Origin: CAKUFA01 sp963646285
GTDB taxonomy: Bacteria; Bacillota; Clostridia; Christensenellales; Aristaeellaceae
Assembly (NCBI GenBank): GCA_963646285.1
Contig: CAVIWF010000044.1
Span: 1-22,159, forward strand
Reading direction: 5' to 3'
DNA length: 22,159 bases
Below are positions 5,500 through 13,548 of the stretch, piece after piece (the stretch's first letter is position 1; each line of letters starts with the position of its first letter). The position numbers were made by a program, and so were the translations under genes. The notes beneath the pieces were generated by a model. It saw nothing but the letters and a program-made list of their open reading frames with translations, was not told the DNA's origin and searched no databases.

Positions 5500-6529
5500 T
5501 GATGTTACCCTCCTGCTGAAGGATATTACCGGTCTGATTGAACCTCAGCCGGCTTCCGTGCGTGAAAAACTGATTCAGAGCGGAACACACTACTGTGAAA
5601 TGCTTCCTTTGGAATATGCGCCAAGCGCCATGTACATGGCTACCTTCCATCGTGCACTTCACCAGTATGCACAGATCACCGCCCATGCTGTCGCCGTGGT
5701 GGCAGAAAAAATCTATCAGGAAAAGGGCAAGGAAGCCGTCCTTGTGTCCCTTGCACGGGCAGGCACCCCTATTGGCATCCTGATCAAGCGTTATTTGCAG
5801 CAGAAATATGATGTTGCTGTCGCCCACTACACGATTTCCATCATCCGTGGCCGTGGCATCGACCGCAATGCCATGGATTTTATACGAAACCGTCACAGAG
5901 CAAAAGATATTCAGTTTGTGGACGGTTGGACCGGAAAGGGAGCCATTCAGCGCCAGCTGACAGAGGCCATGGCGGCTTTCCCGGAGGTTGATCCGGGGCT
6001 GGCGGTGCTTTCTGATCCTGCTTGTGCTGCAAGGATTTGCGGCACCCATGATGATTTTTTAATTGCAAGCTCCTGCCTGAATGCAACGGTGTCCGGGCTC
6101 CTCAGCCGAACTTTTCTCCGCAGTGACATCATCGGTCCGAAGGATTTTCACGGAGCGGCTTTTTATCCGGGACTTCTAGATCAGGACTTAACCTATGGGT
6201 TTATCGACACTGTTCAGGGGGCATTCCCGGCAAAGGTTTCTTTGCAGCAGGAGACAAGTGCCGCATCTGATGATGCCCTGGCGGAGGTAGAATCCATTCG
6301 CCGGCACTTCGGCATTCGTGATGTGAACCTGGTCAAGCCCAGCATTGGCGAGGCAACACGGGTGCTGCTGCGCCGCCTGCCTTGGAAGGTGCTTGTCCGC
6401 AGTTTGGATGATGATGCCCATTTGGCCCATTTGTATCAACTAGCCAGGGAAAAGCAGGTTGAACTCATCGAATACCCATTGCAGCATTATCGTGCCTGCG
6501 GATTGATCAAAGAAATGGCGGATACATAA
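5477..6529 (+). CDS. StiP/PRTase_1-family protein with C-terminal PELOTA domain
   Basis: The product has 350 residues. Residues about 40-255 resemble the family often labelled 'cysteine protease StiP', now viewed as a divergent phosphoribosyltransferase. SLARAGTPIG is at 91-100, and VDGWTGKG (148-155) looks like a PRPP loop. The last 80 residues (about 270-350, with GEATRVLLRR) fit the PELOTA-type RNA-binding domain fused to this family. The start ATG lies inside the end of the preceding gene, with GGAGG about 6 bases upstream, and the stop TAA abuts the ATG of the HAD gene, so all are tightly coupled. Known family context is the Ter-linked biosynthetic module. A protease role is not supported by anything I see. 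The PELOTA domain hints at RNA or a nucleotide-like ligand. Confidence 0.82.
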   Translation: MFSTYHPDDVTLLLKDITGLIEPQPASVREKLIQSGTHYCEMLPLEYAPSAMYMATFHRALHQYAQITAHAVAVVAEKIYQEKGKEAVLVSLARAGTPIGILIKRYLQQKYDVAVAHYTISIIRGRGIDRNAMDFIRNRHRAKDIQFVDGWTGKGAIQRQLTEAMAAFPEVDPGLAVLSDPACAARICGTHDDFLIASSCLNATVSGLLSRTFLRSDIIGPKDFHGAAFYPGLLDQDLTYGFIDTVQGAFPAKVSLQQETSAASDDALAEVESIRRHFGIRDVNLVKPSIGEATRVLLRRLPWKVLVRSLDDDAHLAHLYQLAREKQVELIEYPLQHYRACGLIKEMADT

Positions 6530-7285
6530 ATGAAGCAATGCCTCTTTGCCTGTGATATTGATAATACCCTGGTGTATTCGCAAAAGCATCCCCATGACGG
6601 CTGGCCTTGCGTGGAATGGATCCACGAAAAAGAGCAGGCCTATATGTCCCCACAGACCTATGAAGGATTACGGGAAATTCTTGATCAAGCACTGTTTGTG
6701 CCCGTTTCCTCCAGAAGCGAGGAGCAGTACAGACGGATTCACTGGCCGGAACACCGTGTCCCCGATTTAGCAGTTACAACCCACGGTGCCAGGCTTTTTG
6801 TTCATGGCGTGGAAGATGAAGGGTGGCACCGTGAAACGCAGCCTATGGTCGCCCCCTGGCTGGATGAAATGCAGCTGTTGGAAGCACGGTTTTCCTCCGA
6901 TCCGGCGTTTATCCGCTGCCGGCTTGTGGATCATGCCTATTTGTTTGTTTACTGTGCCAGCGATACAGATCCCCACGCAGTAGAAGAAATGTTCCATGGA
7001 ATGACCCGGCTTTCCATTCAGGTCAGTGGGAAAAAGATTTATCTTTTGCCTCCCGGGCTGCATAAGGGGACAGCCATCCTGCGCCTGCGGCAGCGTTTTC
7101 CCCAGTATCGGATTGTTGCGGCAGGGGACAGCGAAATGGATCTTGATCTGCTGAATGCTGCCGATGCATCCCTGTTTCCGCAGAAAATTGCCTTGCAGGT
7201 TTCTTCCCCGGGACAATGCTGCCCGGAAAATGAACTGTTTTCCGACTTTGTGGTAACCCAGTTTCTTCACATGATCAGGCATTGA
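6530..7285 (+). CDS. HAD-superfamily phosphatase of the same module
   Basis: A 251-residue haloacid dehalogenase-type hydrolase. Motif I is DIDNTL, with nucleophile D9 and acid/base D11. Motif II is the serine in VPVSSRS (57-63). A lysine in LHKG (177-180) is the likely motif III. Motif IV is GDSEMD (199-204). The large cap between about 85 and 165 fits type IIB (Cof-like or sucrose-phosphatase-like) enzymes acting on small phosphorylated molecules. It begins directly at the stop codon of the StiP/PELOTA gene and closes the operon. The inferred role is dephosphorylation of the nucleotide-like intermediate made upstream. The gap 7286-7431 has no clear terminator; only a weak CCGCC/GGCGG hairpin (7350-7372) is visible. 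Confidence 0.85.
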   Translation: MKQCLFACDIDNTLVYSQKHPHDGWPCVEWIHEKEQAYMSPQTYEGLREILDQALFVPVSSRSEEQYRRIHWPEHRVPDLAVTTHGARLFVHGVEDEGWHRETQPMVAPWLDEMQLLEARFSSDPAFIRCRLVDHAYLFVYCASDTDPHAVEEMFHGMTRLSIQVSGKKIYLLPPGLHKGTAILRLRQRFPQYRIVAAGDSEMDLDLLNAADASLFPQKIALQVSSPGQCCPENELFSDFVVTQFLHMIRH

Positions 7286-7431
7286 TCCCTAGGCTTGCAA
7301 TGATACAAACCTTTGAATGGCGTGCCCATCAGCCTGCAACGGGGTGATTCCGCCCTCTGAACGAAACGGCGGCAACAAGATCGCCATTGATTAAGGAACC
7401 TCTACACTCCCCCAAAGAAAGGACCACCACC

Positions 7432-9783
7432 ATGATCGAATTCGTGCAGCGGGGCGGGGATGCGCCCCGGCAGATTGGGGACTATCCCCTGTGGCTCAGC
7501 GGACTGATGCTCAGCCGGGGCATCGACACCCCGGAGAAGGCAGAGGCCTTTCTGCACCCGTCCCTGTCCCGGCTGCATGACCCCATGGCAATGCAGGACA
7601 TGGACAAGGCGGTGGCCATCATCCGGGAGGCAGTGGCGGAGAAGGTGCCCATTCTCGTTTATGGAGACTACGACGTGGACGGGGTCAGCGCCACCTGCAT
7701 CATGCTGGAAACCCTGCGCGCCATGGGGGGACAGGCGGACTTCCGCATCCCCAGCCGGCACAGCGAAGGCTACGGCCTGAATGAAAAGGCTGTGCGGGAG
7801 ATGGCGGAGAAGTACAAGCTCCTTATTACGGTGGACTGCGGCGTGACCAATCTGGAAGAGGTGCGGCTGGCCAAGCTGCTGGGCATGCAGGTGATTGTGA
7901 CCGACCACCACCAGCTGGCAGCGGAGCTTCCCCCGGCGGATGCAGTGCTGAATCCCCTGCTGGGGGAGTATCCTTTCCGGCGGCTGTGCGGCGCAGGGGT
8001 GGCGCTGAAGGTGTGTCAGGCACTGCTGGGCACATCGGGCATCGAGGACAAGCTGGAGATTGCCGCCCTTGCCACCGTGGCGGACGTGGTGCCCCTGATT
8101 GACGAAAACCGCATCCTTGTCCGGGAGGGGCTGGAGCGCATGGCCCGCACTGCCCGGCCGGGGCTGAAGGCCCTGATGACCATCAGCGCCGTAACCCTGC
8201 CCATGACCAGCGACCAGATCGCCTTCCGGCTGGCGCCCCGCATTAACGCCGGGGGGCGCATGGAGGAAGCCGCCATCGGGGTGGAACTGCTGATGACGGC
8301 GGATCAGACCCGGGCAGAGGAACTGGCTCTGCGCCTGCAGCAGAACAACCAGCAGCGGCAGAGCATCGAGCACGACATGACCGCCCAGGCGGCGGACATG
8401 GTGCGCCGGGAAACCGACTTCCGCAATGATCGGGTGCTGATGGTCATGGGGGAAAACTGGAACAGCGGTGTGATTGGTTTGACGGCAGGGAAACTGTGCG
8501 AGAAGTGGCACTATCCCACCATTGTGCTGAGCCGTCAGGGGGACACGGCGGTGGGCAGCTGCCGCTCCATCCCCGGGGTGAACATTCACGCCATGCTGAC
8601 CTGCTGCAAGGATCTGTTCATCCGCTACGGCGGACACGAGCAGGCTGCCGGGCTGACCATCCGGGCGGAGTACGTGCCGGAGCTGAAGCGGCGGCTGAAC
8701 CTGGCCATTGAGGAGAAGTGCGACCTGAACTGCTACATCCCCCGGCAGGAGTATGACCTGGAAATGCCCCTTAACGGGGTTACACTGGACTGGATTGATC
8801 AGCTGCGGGTGATGCAGCCCACAGGCTTTGGCAATCCGCCGCCGGTGTTCCTTGTGCGGAACGCTCAGGTGCAGCAGATGCGCCGAGTCGGCAAGGATCT
8901 GAGTCACCTGAAGCTGTCCCTGTTTTCCGCCGGGCAGGTGCGAGATGGCATTGGCTTTTCCCTGGGGGATGCGGCGGATGAAGGCATGGAAGCGGTGGAT
9001 GCCCTTTACGCCCCGGAGAAGAACGAATTCCGCGGCAGCGTAACCCCCCAATTGCAGGTGAAAGCCCTGCGCCCTGCAGAAGGCAGCATTCCCTGCCCGG
9101 AGGCAGCAGGCTTTTTTCAGCCCCTGTTGCAGGAAATGACCCTGCTGGCGGCGAATTTTAGCAAGGTTGACCCTAGGGAGAAGCCCATCACCGATGCGGG
9201 AGCGAAAAAGCTGCTGGCCACAGGCATGGGCACCCTGATCATTGCCCACGAGCGGGAAAAGGCCCTCCACTGCGCCCTGCTGGGGAAGGTGGATATTGCC
9301 GCCGGTCAGGTGAAGGATCCCCGGGGATTCAACACCCTGCTGTGTGCCCCGGATGTAAGCAAAATCAGCGATCAATGGCAGCACATCCTCCTTGCAGATG
9401 GGGAGGTGCTGCCCGGGGAAATGGAACTGATCCGCAGGCAATGCCCCCGGGCAAAGCTTCACTGCTTCCGTGCCAATCCCCTATTGGAAAGTCAGCTCCG
9501 CAGCCTGGCACTGACGGATGACGACCTTCGCCAATTGTACCGCAGCTGCATGGCCGGGGATCTGACCCCCCGGGTGCTGGCGGACAAAAGCGGCCTGAGC
9601 CGGGAGCAGGTGCTGACGGGACTGACCGCCTTTATGCAGGTAGGTCTGGCAGAGCTGAACCTGAACCCCTACCGGGCTCATCTGGTGCTGCCGCCCCCCA
9701 GGCCGGAGGGTGGCAAGGGGAAGATCAACATGGGGGACAGCCCCCTGATCCGCTACCTGCGGGAGATTGCAGGGAAAGATTGA
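7432..9783 (+). CDS. recJ: Single-stranded-DNA-specific exonuclease RecJ
   Basis: RecJ degrades single-stranded DNA 5' to 3' in recombination and repair. The DHH core is intact: GDYDVDG (78-84), TVDCG (133-137), TDHH (157-160), GAGV (187-190) and LATVADVVPL (213-222). The DHHA1 region carries INAGGR (271-276) and GGHEQAAG (400-407). An OB-like segment and a long C-terminal extension bring it to 783 residues, in the range of Clostridial RecJ. The start is set at the ATG at 7432, which has AAAGAAAGGA 8 bases upstream; the frame is open from 7387 without a site. It heads a run with rel, dtd, csaA and others in the same direction, a common Bacillota order. No clear promoter is seen before it. Confidence 0.95.
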   Translation: MIEFVQRGGDAPRQIGDYPLWLSGLMLSRGIDTPEKAEAFLHPSLSRLHDPMAMQDMDKAVAIIREAVAEKVPILVYGDYDVDGVSATCIMLETLRAMGGQADFRIPSRHSEGYGLNEKAVREMAEKYKLLITVDCGVTNLEEVRLAKLLGMQVIVTDHHQLAAELPPADAVLNPLLGEYPFRRLCGAGVALKVCQALLGTSGIEDKLEIAALATVADVVPLIDENRILVREGLERMARTARPGLKALMTISAVTLPMTSDQIAFRLAPRINAGGRMEEAAIGVELLMTADQTRAEELALRLQQNNQQRQSIEHDMTAQAADMVRRETDFRNDRVLMVMGENWNSGVIGLTAGKLCEKWHYPTIVLSRQGDTAVGSCRSIPGVNIHAMLTCCKDLFIRYGGHEQAAGLTIRAEYVPELKRRLNLAIEEKCDLNCYIPRQEYDLEMPLNGVTLDWIDQLRVMQPTGFGNPPPVFLVRNAQVQQMRRVGKDLSHLKLSLFSAGQVRDGIGFSLGDAADEGMEAVDALYAPEKNEFRGSVTPQLQVKALRPAEGSIPCPEAAGFFQPLLQEMTLLAANFSKVDPREKPITDAGAKKLLATGMGTLIIAHEREKALHCALLGKVDIAAGQVKDPRGFNTLLCAPDVSKISDQWQHILLADGEVLPGEMELIRRQCPRAKLHCFRANPLLESQLRSLALTDDDLRQLYRSCMAGDLTPRVLADKSGLSREQVLTGLTAFMQVGLAELNLNPYRAHLVLPPPRPEGGKGKINMGDSPLIRYLREIAGKD

Positions 9784-9817
9784 TTTTTTACTTATCCCAT
9801 GGAAAGGAGGATGCAGG

Positions 9818-12025
9818 ATGACGTATACGGCCTATGAAGCCATGCCGCTGGATCAGATGCTGGCACGGGTGCAGAAGTACAACCCCGGTGACGGCTACAA
9901 GCTGGTCGAGAAAGCCTACCGCTTTGCGGAAAAGGCTCACGAAGGGCAGAAGCGGAAAAGCGGCGAGCCTTATTTTGTCCATCCCTGCTTTGTGGCAAGC
10001 ATCCTCACGGAATTGATGATCGACCCGCCCACCATTGCGGCGGGTTTGCTCCATGACACCGTTGAGGACTGCGAGGGCATTACCCTGGATACCATCCGTC
10101 AGGAGTTTGGGGACGAGGTAGCCCAGTTGGTGGACGGTGTTACCAAGCTGAACAAGCTGGACTTTGCCGATAAGGAAGAAGCCCAGGCGGAAAGCCTGAG
10201 AAAAATGATCCTTGCCATGGGCAAGGACATTCGGGTGGTGCTCATTAAGCTGGCCGACCGGCTGCACAACATGCGCACCCTGAAGTATCAGCCGGAAGCC
10301 CGGCAGGTGGCCATTGCCCGGGAAACCCTGGACATTTATGCTCCCCTTGCCCACCGGCTGGGCGTGTATGCCATTAAGCAGGAGCTGGAGGATCTTTCCC
10401 TCCGGTACATTGACCCTGCCGGATACCAGAACCTGGTGCAGAAGGTGGGCATGAAGCGTGCCGAGCGGCAGGAAAACATCCGCATGGTCATTGAAGAATT
10501 GTCCGCCAAGCTGGATGAACAGCATATCCACTACGATATTGACGGCAGACCCAAGCACTTCTATTCCATTTACCGGAAAATGGTGCTGCAAAACAAATCC
10601 TTCGACCAGATCTATGACCTGATTGCCATTCGGGTGCTGGTGGACACCATCCCGGACTGCTATGCGGTGCTGGGCATTGTCCACACCCTGTGGAACCAGA
10701 TCCCCGGCAGGTTCAAGGATTACATTTCCGTGCCCAAGGCCAACATGTACCAGTCCCTCCACACCACGGTGGTAGGGGGGCGGAAGATGCCCTTCCCCTT
10801 TGAGGTGCAGATTCGCACCTGGGAAATGCACCGGGTGGCTGAGTACGGCATTGCCGCCCACTGGCGCTACAAGGAAGGCGGCAGCCCGGCAGATGATCTG
10901 GACAGCAAGCTGTACTGGGTGCGTCAGATTCTGGTGTGGCAGAACGACGCCCGGGACGGCAAGGAATTTGTGGATACCCTGAAAACCGACCTGTTCTCCG
11001 AGGAAGTGTTCCTCTTTACCCCCAAGGGGGACGTGGTAAGCATGCCCAAGGGGGCTACCCCCCTGGACTTTGCCTACCGCATCCACTCCGGCGTGGGCAA
11101 CAAGTGCGTAGGTGCCAAGGTGAACGGCCGCATTGTGCCCCTGGACACCCCCCTGGAAACAGGGGATCGGGTGGAGGTCATGACCTCCGCCTCCTGCAAG
11201 GGCCCCAGTGCGGACTGGCTCCGCATCTGCAAGACCCCCCAGGCCAAGTCCAAGATCCGTCAGTTCCTGAAGAAGGAAATGAAGGAAGAGAACATCGAAA
11301 AAGGCCGGGACATGGTGGAGCGGGAGTGCCGCCGCCGGGGCGTGCAGCCTGCCAACGTGATCAAACCGGAATACTACGATGGTCTGCTGAAGAAATACGG
11401 CTTTCAGGAGCTGGATGACATTTACGGCTCCGTAGGCTACGGGGGCATGGCCTCCGCCTATGTGGTGACCCGGCTGATTGACGAGCAGCGTGCCCACGAG
11501 CAGGCGCAGGGTCCCAAGCTGGAGGAGATTCCCGAAACGGTGGAAGCCCCCCAGCACCGTGCCGGGGGCAAGAACACCCACGGCGTGATTCTGGCAGGCA
11601 TGGAGGACATGGACATTCCCGTCCGCTTTGCCATGTGCTGCTCCCCTGTGCCCGGGGACGATATTGTGGGCTACATTACCCGGGGTCGGGGCGTAACCAT
11701 CCACAAGGCGGAATGCCCCAATGCCCTGAACGGGGAAAGCGAACGCCGGGTAGACGTGGCCTGGGCAGACAGCGACGGCACCAGCTTCTATGCCTCCATC
11801 AAGGTGGTGGCGTACGATCATGTAAGCCTGCTGGGTGAAATGGCTACCTACATCGGTGCCATGAACGTGCCCATCAAGGCCATTTCCGCCCAGGTGGATG
11901 AGAAGACGAAGACCTCCTCCATTCGCCTGACCCTGGAAGTGCGCACAAGGGACGAAATGGACAAGGTGATCAAGCAGCTGAGAAAGCGGAGCGACGTCAT
12001 CGACGTGTTCCGTGTAACGGGGTGA
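9818..12025 (+). CDS. rel: Bifunctional (p)ppGpp synthetase/hydrolase
   Basis: This enzyme makes and breaks the alarmone (p)ppGpp in the stringent response. It has 735 residues with the full long-RSH architecture. The HD hydrolase domain is intact (HDTVED at 79-84). The synthetase domain has RFKDYI (298-303; the RxKD form of bifunctional enzymes), YQSLHT (311-316) and QIRT (331-334). A TGS domain lies at about 394-455, a conserved Cys region with FAMCCSP near 604-610, and a C-terminal ACT domain at about 655-735. The ATG at 9818 has AAAGGAGG 7 bases upstream and lies 34 bases after recJ. The open frame to 9767 overlaps recJ and is not used. It is followed by dtd after 4 bases. Confidence 0.96.
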   Translation: MTYTAYEAMPLDQMLARVQKYNPGDGYKLVEKAYRFAEKAHEGQKRKSGEPYFVHPCFVASILTELMIDPPTIAAGLLHDTVEDCEGITLDTIRQEFGDEVAQLVDGVTKLNKLDFADKEEAQAESLRKMILAMGKDIRVVLIKLADRLHNMRTLKYQPEARQVAIARETLDIYAPLAHRLGVYAIKQELEDLSLRYIDPAGYQNLVQKVGMKRAERQENIRMVIEELSAKLDEQHIHYDIDGRPKHFYSIYRKMVLQNKSFDQIYDLIAIRVLVDTIPDCYAVLGIVHTLWNQIPGRFKDYISVPKANMYQSLHTTVVGGRKMPFPFEVQIRTWEMHRVAEYGIAAHWRYKEGGSPADDLDSKLYWVRQILVWQNDARDGKEFVDTLKTDLFSEEVFLFTPKGDVVSMPKGATPLDFAYRIHSGVGNKCVGAKVNGRIVPLDTPLETGDRVEVMTSASCKGPSADWLRICKTPQAKSKIRQFLKKEMKEENIEKGRDMVERECRRRGVQPANVIKPEYYDGLLKKYGFQELDDIYGSVGYGGMASAYVVTRLIDEQRAHEQAQGPKLEEIPETVEAPQHRAGGKNTHGVILAGMEDMDIPVRFAMCCSPVPGDDIVGYITRGRGVTIHKAECPNALNGESERRVDVAWADSDGTSFYASIKVVAYDHVSLLGEMATYIGAMNVPIKAISAQVDEKTKTSSIRLTLEVRTRDEMDKVIKQLRKRSDVIDVFRVTG

Positions 12026-12029
12026 TTGT

Positions 12030-12479
12030 GTGCGTTGCGTGGTACAGCGTGTAACCAGGGCAAGCGTTCAGGTAGATGGGGAAACCATCGGGCAGATCGG
12101 CAGGGGCTACATGGTGCTCATTGGCGCCGGGGTGGAGGACACGGATCAGGATGTGCGGTACATGGCGGAAAAGGTGCCGAACCTGCGCATCTTTGAGGAT
12201 GAAAACGGCAAGATGAACCTGTCCCTGGAGCAGGTAGGGGGCGAAATTCTGGCAGTAAGCCAGTTCACCCTCTACGGAGATGCCCGGAGCAGCCGCCGTC
12301 CCAGCTTTACCGCCGCCATGCGCCCGGAGGAAGCCAACCGGCTCTACGAAGAGCTGGTAGCCGCCTGGCGGCAGCGGGGCATTCATGTGGAAACAGGCAG
12401 GTTCCGGGCAGACATGCAGGTCAGCCTTGTGAACGACGGTCCCGTGACCATGCTGATGGACAGCAAAAAGGGATTTTGA
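12030..12479 (+). CDS. dtd: D-aminoacyl-tRNA deacylase
   Basis: Dtd removes D-amino acids (and glycine mischarged on tRNA-Ala) from tRNA, a proofreading step in translation. It has 149 residues, the usual size. It shows the family signatures SQFTLYGD followed by RRPSF, and the C-terminal NDGPVTM with the Gly-Pro motif that forms the active site. The start is a GTG at 12030, four bases after the rel stop, with only a weak GGGGTGA upstream, so translational coupling is likely. The end is odd: immediately after the TGA, the +1 frame reads an acidic 30-residue peptide (see 12478-12570). Position after rel is standard for Bacillota. Confidence 0.95.
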   Translation: MRCVVQRVTRASVQVDGETIGQIGRGYMVLIGAGVEDTDQDVRYMAEKVPNLRIFEDENGKMNLSLEQVGGEILAVSQFTLYGDARSSRRPSFTAAMRPEEANRLYEELVAAWRQRGIHVETGRFRADMQVSLVNDGPVTMLMDSKKGF

Positions 12480-12570
12480 AGATTTCGACATCCCGGAAAC
12501 CGAGGAAGAAAAGCAGTGGCTGGAGAAGCAGAACTTCAAAAACACTGCGGATGATGCCTATACGGGCTGA
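12478..12570 (+). other. Out-of-frame acidic extension after dtd (30 codons, no start)
   Basis: From 12478 the +1 frame relative to dtd reads EDFDIPETEEEKQWLEKQ and on to ADDAYTG before a TGA at 12568-12570. It has no start codon of its own: upstream in this frame there is a stop at 12454 and no ATG, GTG or TTG between. The composition is protein-like (Glu/Asp/Lys/Gln, Trp, no Cys). It could be a Dtd extension cut off by a one-base change in the AAAAAGGG run, a product of +1 frameshifting at TTT-TGA, or a relic of another gene. Confidence 0.4.
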
Positions 12571-12593
12571 ATCGAAAGGGTGCGAGGATCAGC

Positions 12594-12923
12594 ATGGCAA
12601 CCTTTGATGATTTTTTGAAGCTGGATATCAGAGTGGGAACCATTATGGCGGCAAAACCCTTTGAAAAGGCGAGAAAGCCAGCCTATCAGCTGCAAATTGA
12701 TTTCGGGGAAGCGCTGGGCGTAAGGAAATCTTCTGCCCAGATCACCGATCACTACCAGGCAGCGGAGTTAGTCGGCAAGCAGGTGCTGGCGGTTGTCAAT
12801 TTCCCGCCGAGACAGATTGCCGACTTTATGTCCGAGGTGTTGGTGCTGGGCACCTACAGCGAGGGGGGCGTTGTGCTCATTACGCCTGATCAGGCAGTGA
12901 AAAATGGCGATAAACTGGGCTGA
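12594..12923 (+). CDS. csaA: CsaA-type tRNA-binding protein
   Basis: The product has 109 residues, the full length of CsaA, a single EMAP-II/Arc1p-like OB-fold tRNA-binding domain also described as a secretion-related chaperone in Bacillus. It begins MATFDDFLKLDIRVGTI, the standard start of the family. It contains GVRKSSAQI (the family's conserved Ser-Ala-Gln stretch), NFPPRQIADFMSEVL and the C-terminal PDQAVKNGDKLG. GAGG (12584-12587) lies 6 bases before the ATG. GC here looks somewhat lower than in rel or hemZ. It sits between dtd and the metallo-hydrolase, all in the same direction. Its role in this organism, tRNA binding versus chaperone, is not settled by sequence. Confidence 0.92.
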   Translation: MATFDDFLKLDIRVGTIMAAKPFEKARKPAYQLQIDFGEALGVRKSSAQITDHYQAAELVGKQVLAVVNFPPRQIADFMSEVLVLGTYSEGGVVLITPDQAVKNGDKLG

Positions 12924-12976
12924 CTGCTGCCCGTTTGCCTGCCGGAAGGCCATTCTTTTCATCAAGAGAGGCAAAG

Positions 12977-13540
12977 ATGGAAATCAACATTGTAACCGTA
13001 ACCGTAGGCATGCTGAACAATCAGTGCTACATCCTGTCCCTGCCGGGGCGGGAGGACTGCCTGGTCATTGACCCGGGCAGCGAGCCGGAAACCATCCGCC
13101 GTGCCTGCGGAGGAAAGAAGATTGCCGCCATCCTGCTGACCCATGGTCACTTCGACCACATTGGCGGGGTGGATGCCCTGCGGGGGGAGGATGTGCCGGT
13201 GATGATCCACGAAAAGGATGCGCCCCTCCTTGCATCCCCTGAGCTGAACGCCAGCTGGATGATTGGCCGGAGCATCACTGCCCGGCCTGCCCAGCGGCTG
13301 CTCCATGACGGGGAAGAGGTGGACATGGCAGGGATTCCCCTGCATGTAATCCACACCCCGGGGCACACAGAGGGCAGCGTGTGCTACCAGACCGGCAGCC
13401 ATTTATTCACCGGGGACACCCTGTTCCACGGGGGCTATGGCCGCACGGATCTTCCCGGCGGGGATGGGCAGGCGATGACCGCTTCCCTGAAGAAAATTGC
13501 CCCCATAGCCGCCAAGTGCACCATTTATCCCGGACATTGA
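12977..13540 (+). CDS. MBL-fold (glyoxalase II-like) hydrolase, short C-terminus
   Basis: A cytosolic metallo-beta-lactamase-fold hydrolase with a binuclear metal site, similar to the YcbL/glyoxalase II group that hydrolyses thioesters. The metal ligands are visible: THGHFDHIGG, HTPGHTEGS, FTGDTLF and a terminal YPGH. The start is taken at the ATG at 12977 (MEINIVTV), with AGAGAGG upstream; the frame is open from 12935. At 187 residues it ends exactly at YPGH, whereas family members usually continue about 20-25 residues beyond this motif (YPGHGP...). The stop precedes the hemZ start by 8 bases, and the GAGGTGA hemZ binding site begins within the stop. All ligands remain, so it may still be active. 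The substrate is unknown. Confidence 0.85.
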   Translation: MEINIVTVTVGMLNNQCYILSLPGREDCLVIDPGSEPETIRRACGGKKIAAILLTHGHFDHIGGVDALRGEDVPVMIHEKDAPLLASPELNASWMIGRSITARPAQRLLHDGEEVDMAGIPLHVIHTPGHTEGSVCYQTGSHLFTGDTLFHGGYGRTDLPGGDGQAMTASLKKIAPIAAKCTIYPGH

Positions 13541-13548
13541 GGTGAACC

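Noticed and set aside
5477..6529. Cysteine protease annotation for the StiP-family protein
   Set aside because: No Cys-His-Asp protease arrangement is apparent, while a PRPP-loop-like VDGWTGKG and the operon context point to a phosphoribosyltransferase.
7402..9462. 686-codon open frame on the minus strand
   Set aside because: It is fully antisense to recJ, with His/Gln/Pro-rich nonsense composition and no family motif. High GC makes such long antisense frames common.
9788..11821. 677-codon open frame on the minus strand
   Set aside because: It is antisense to rel, which has all its catalytic motifs, and the composition (Val, His and Gly excess) is that of a shadow frame.
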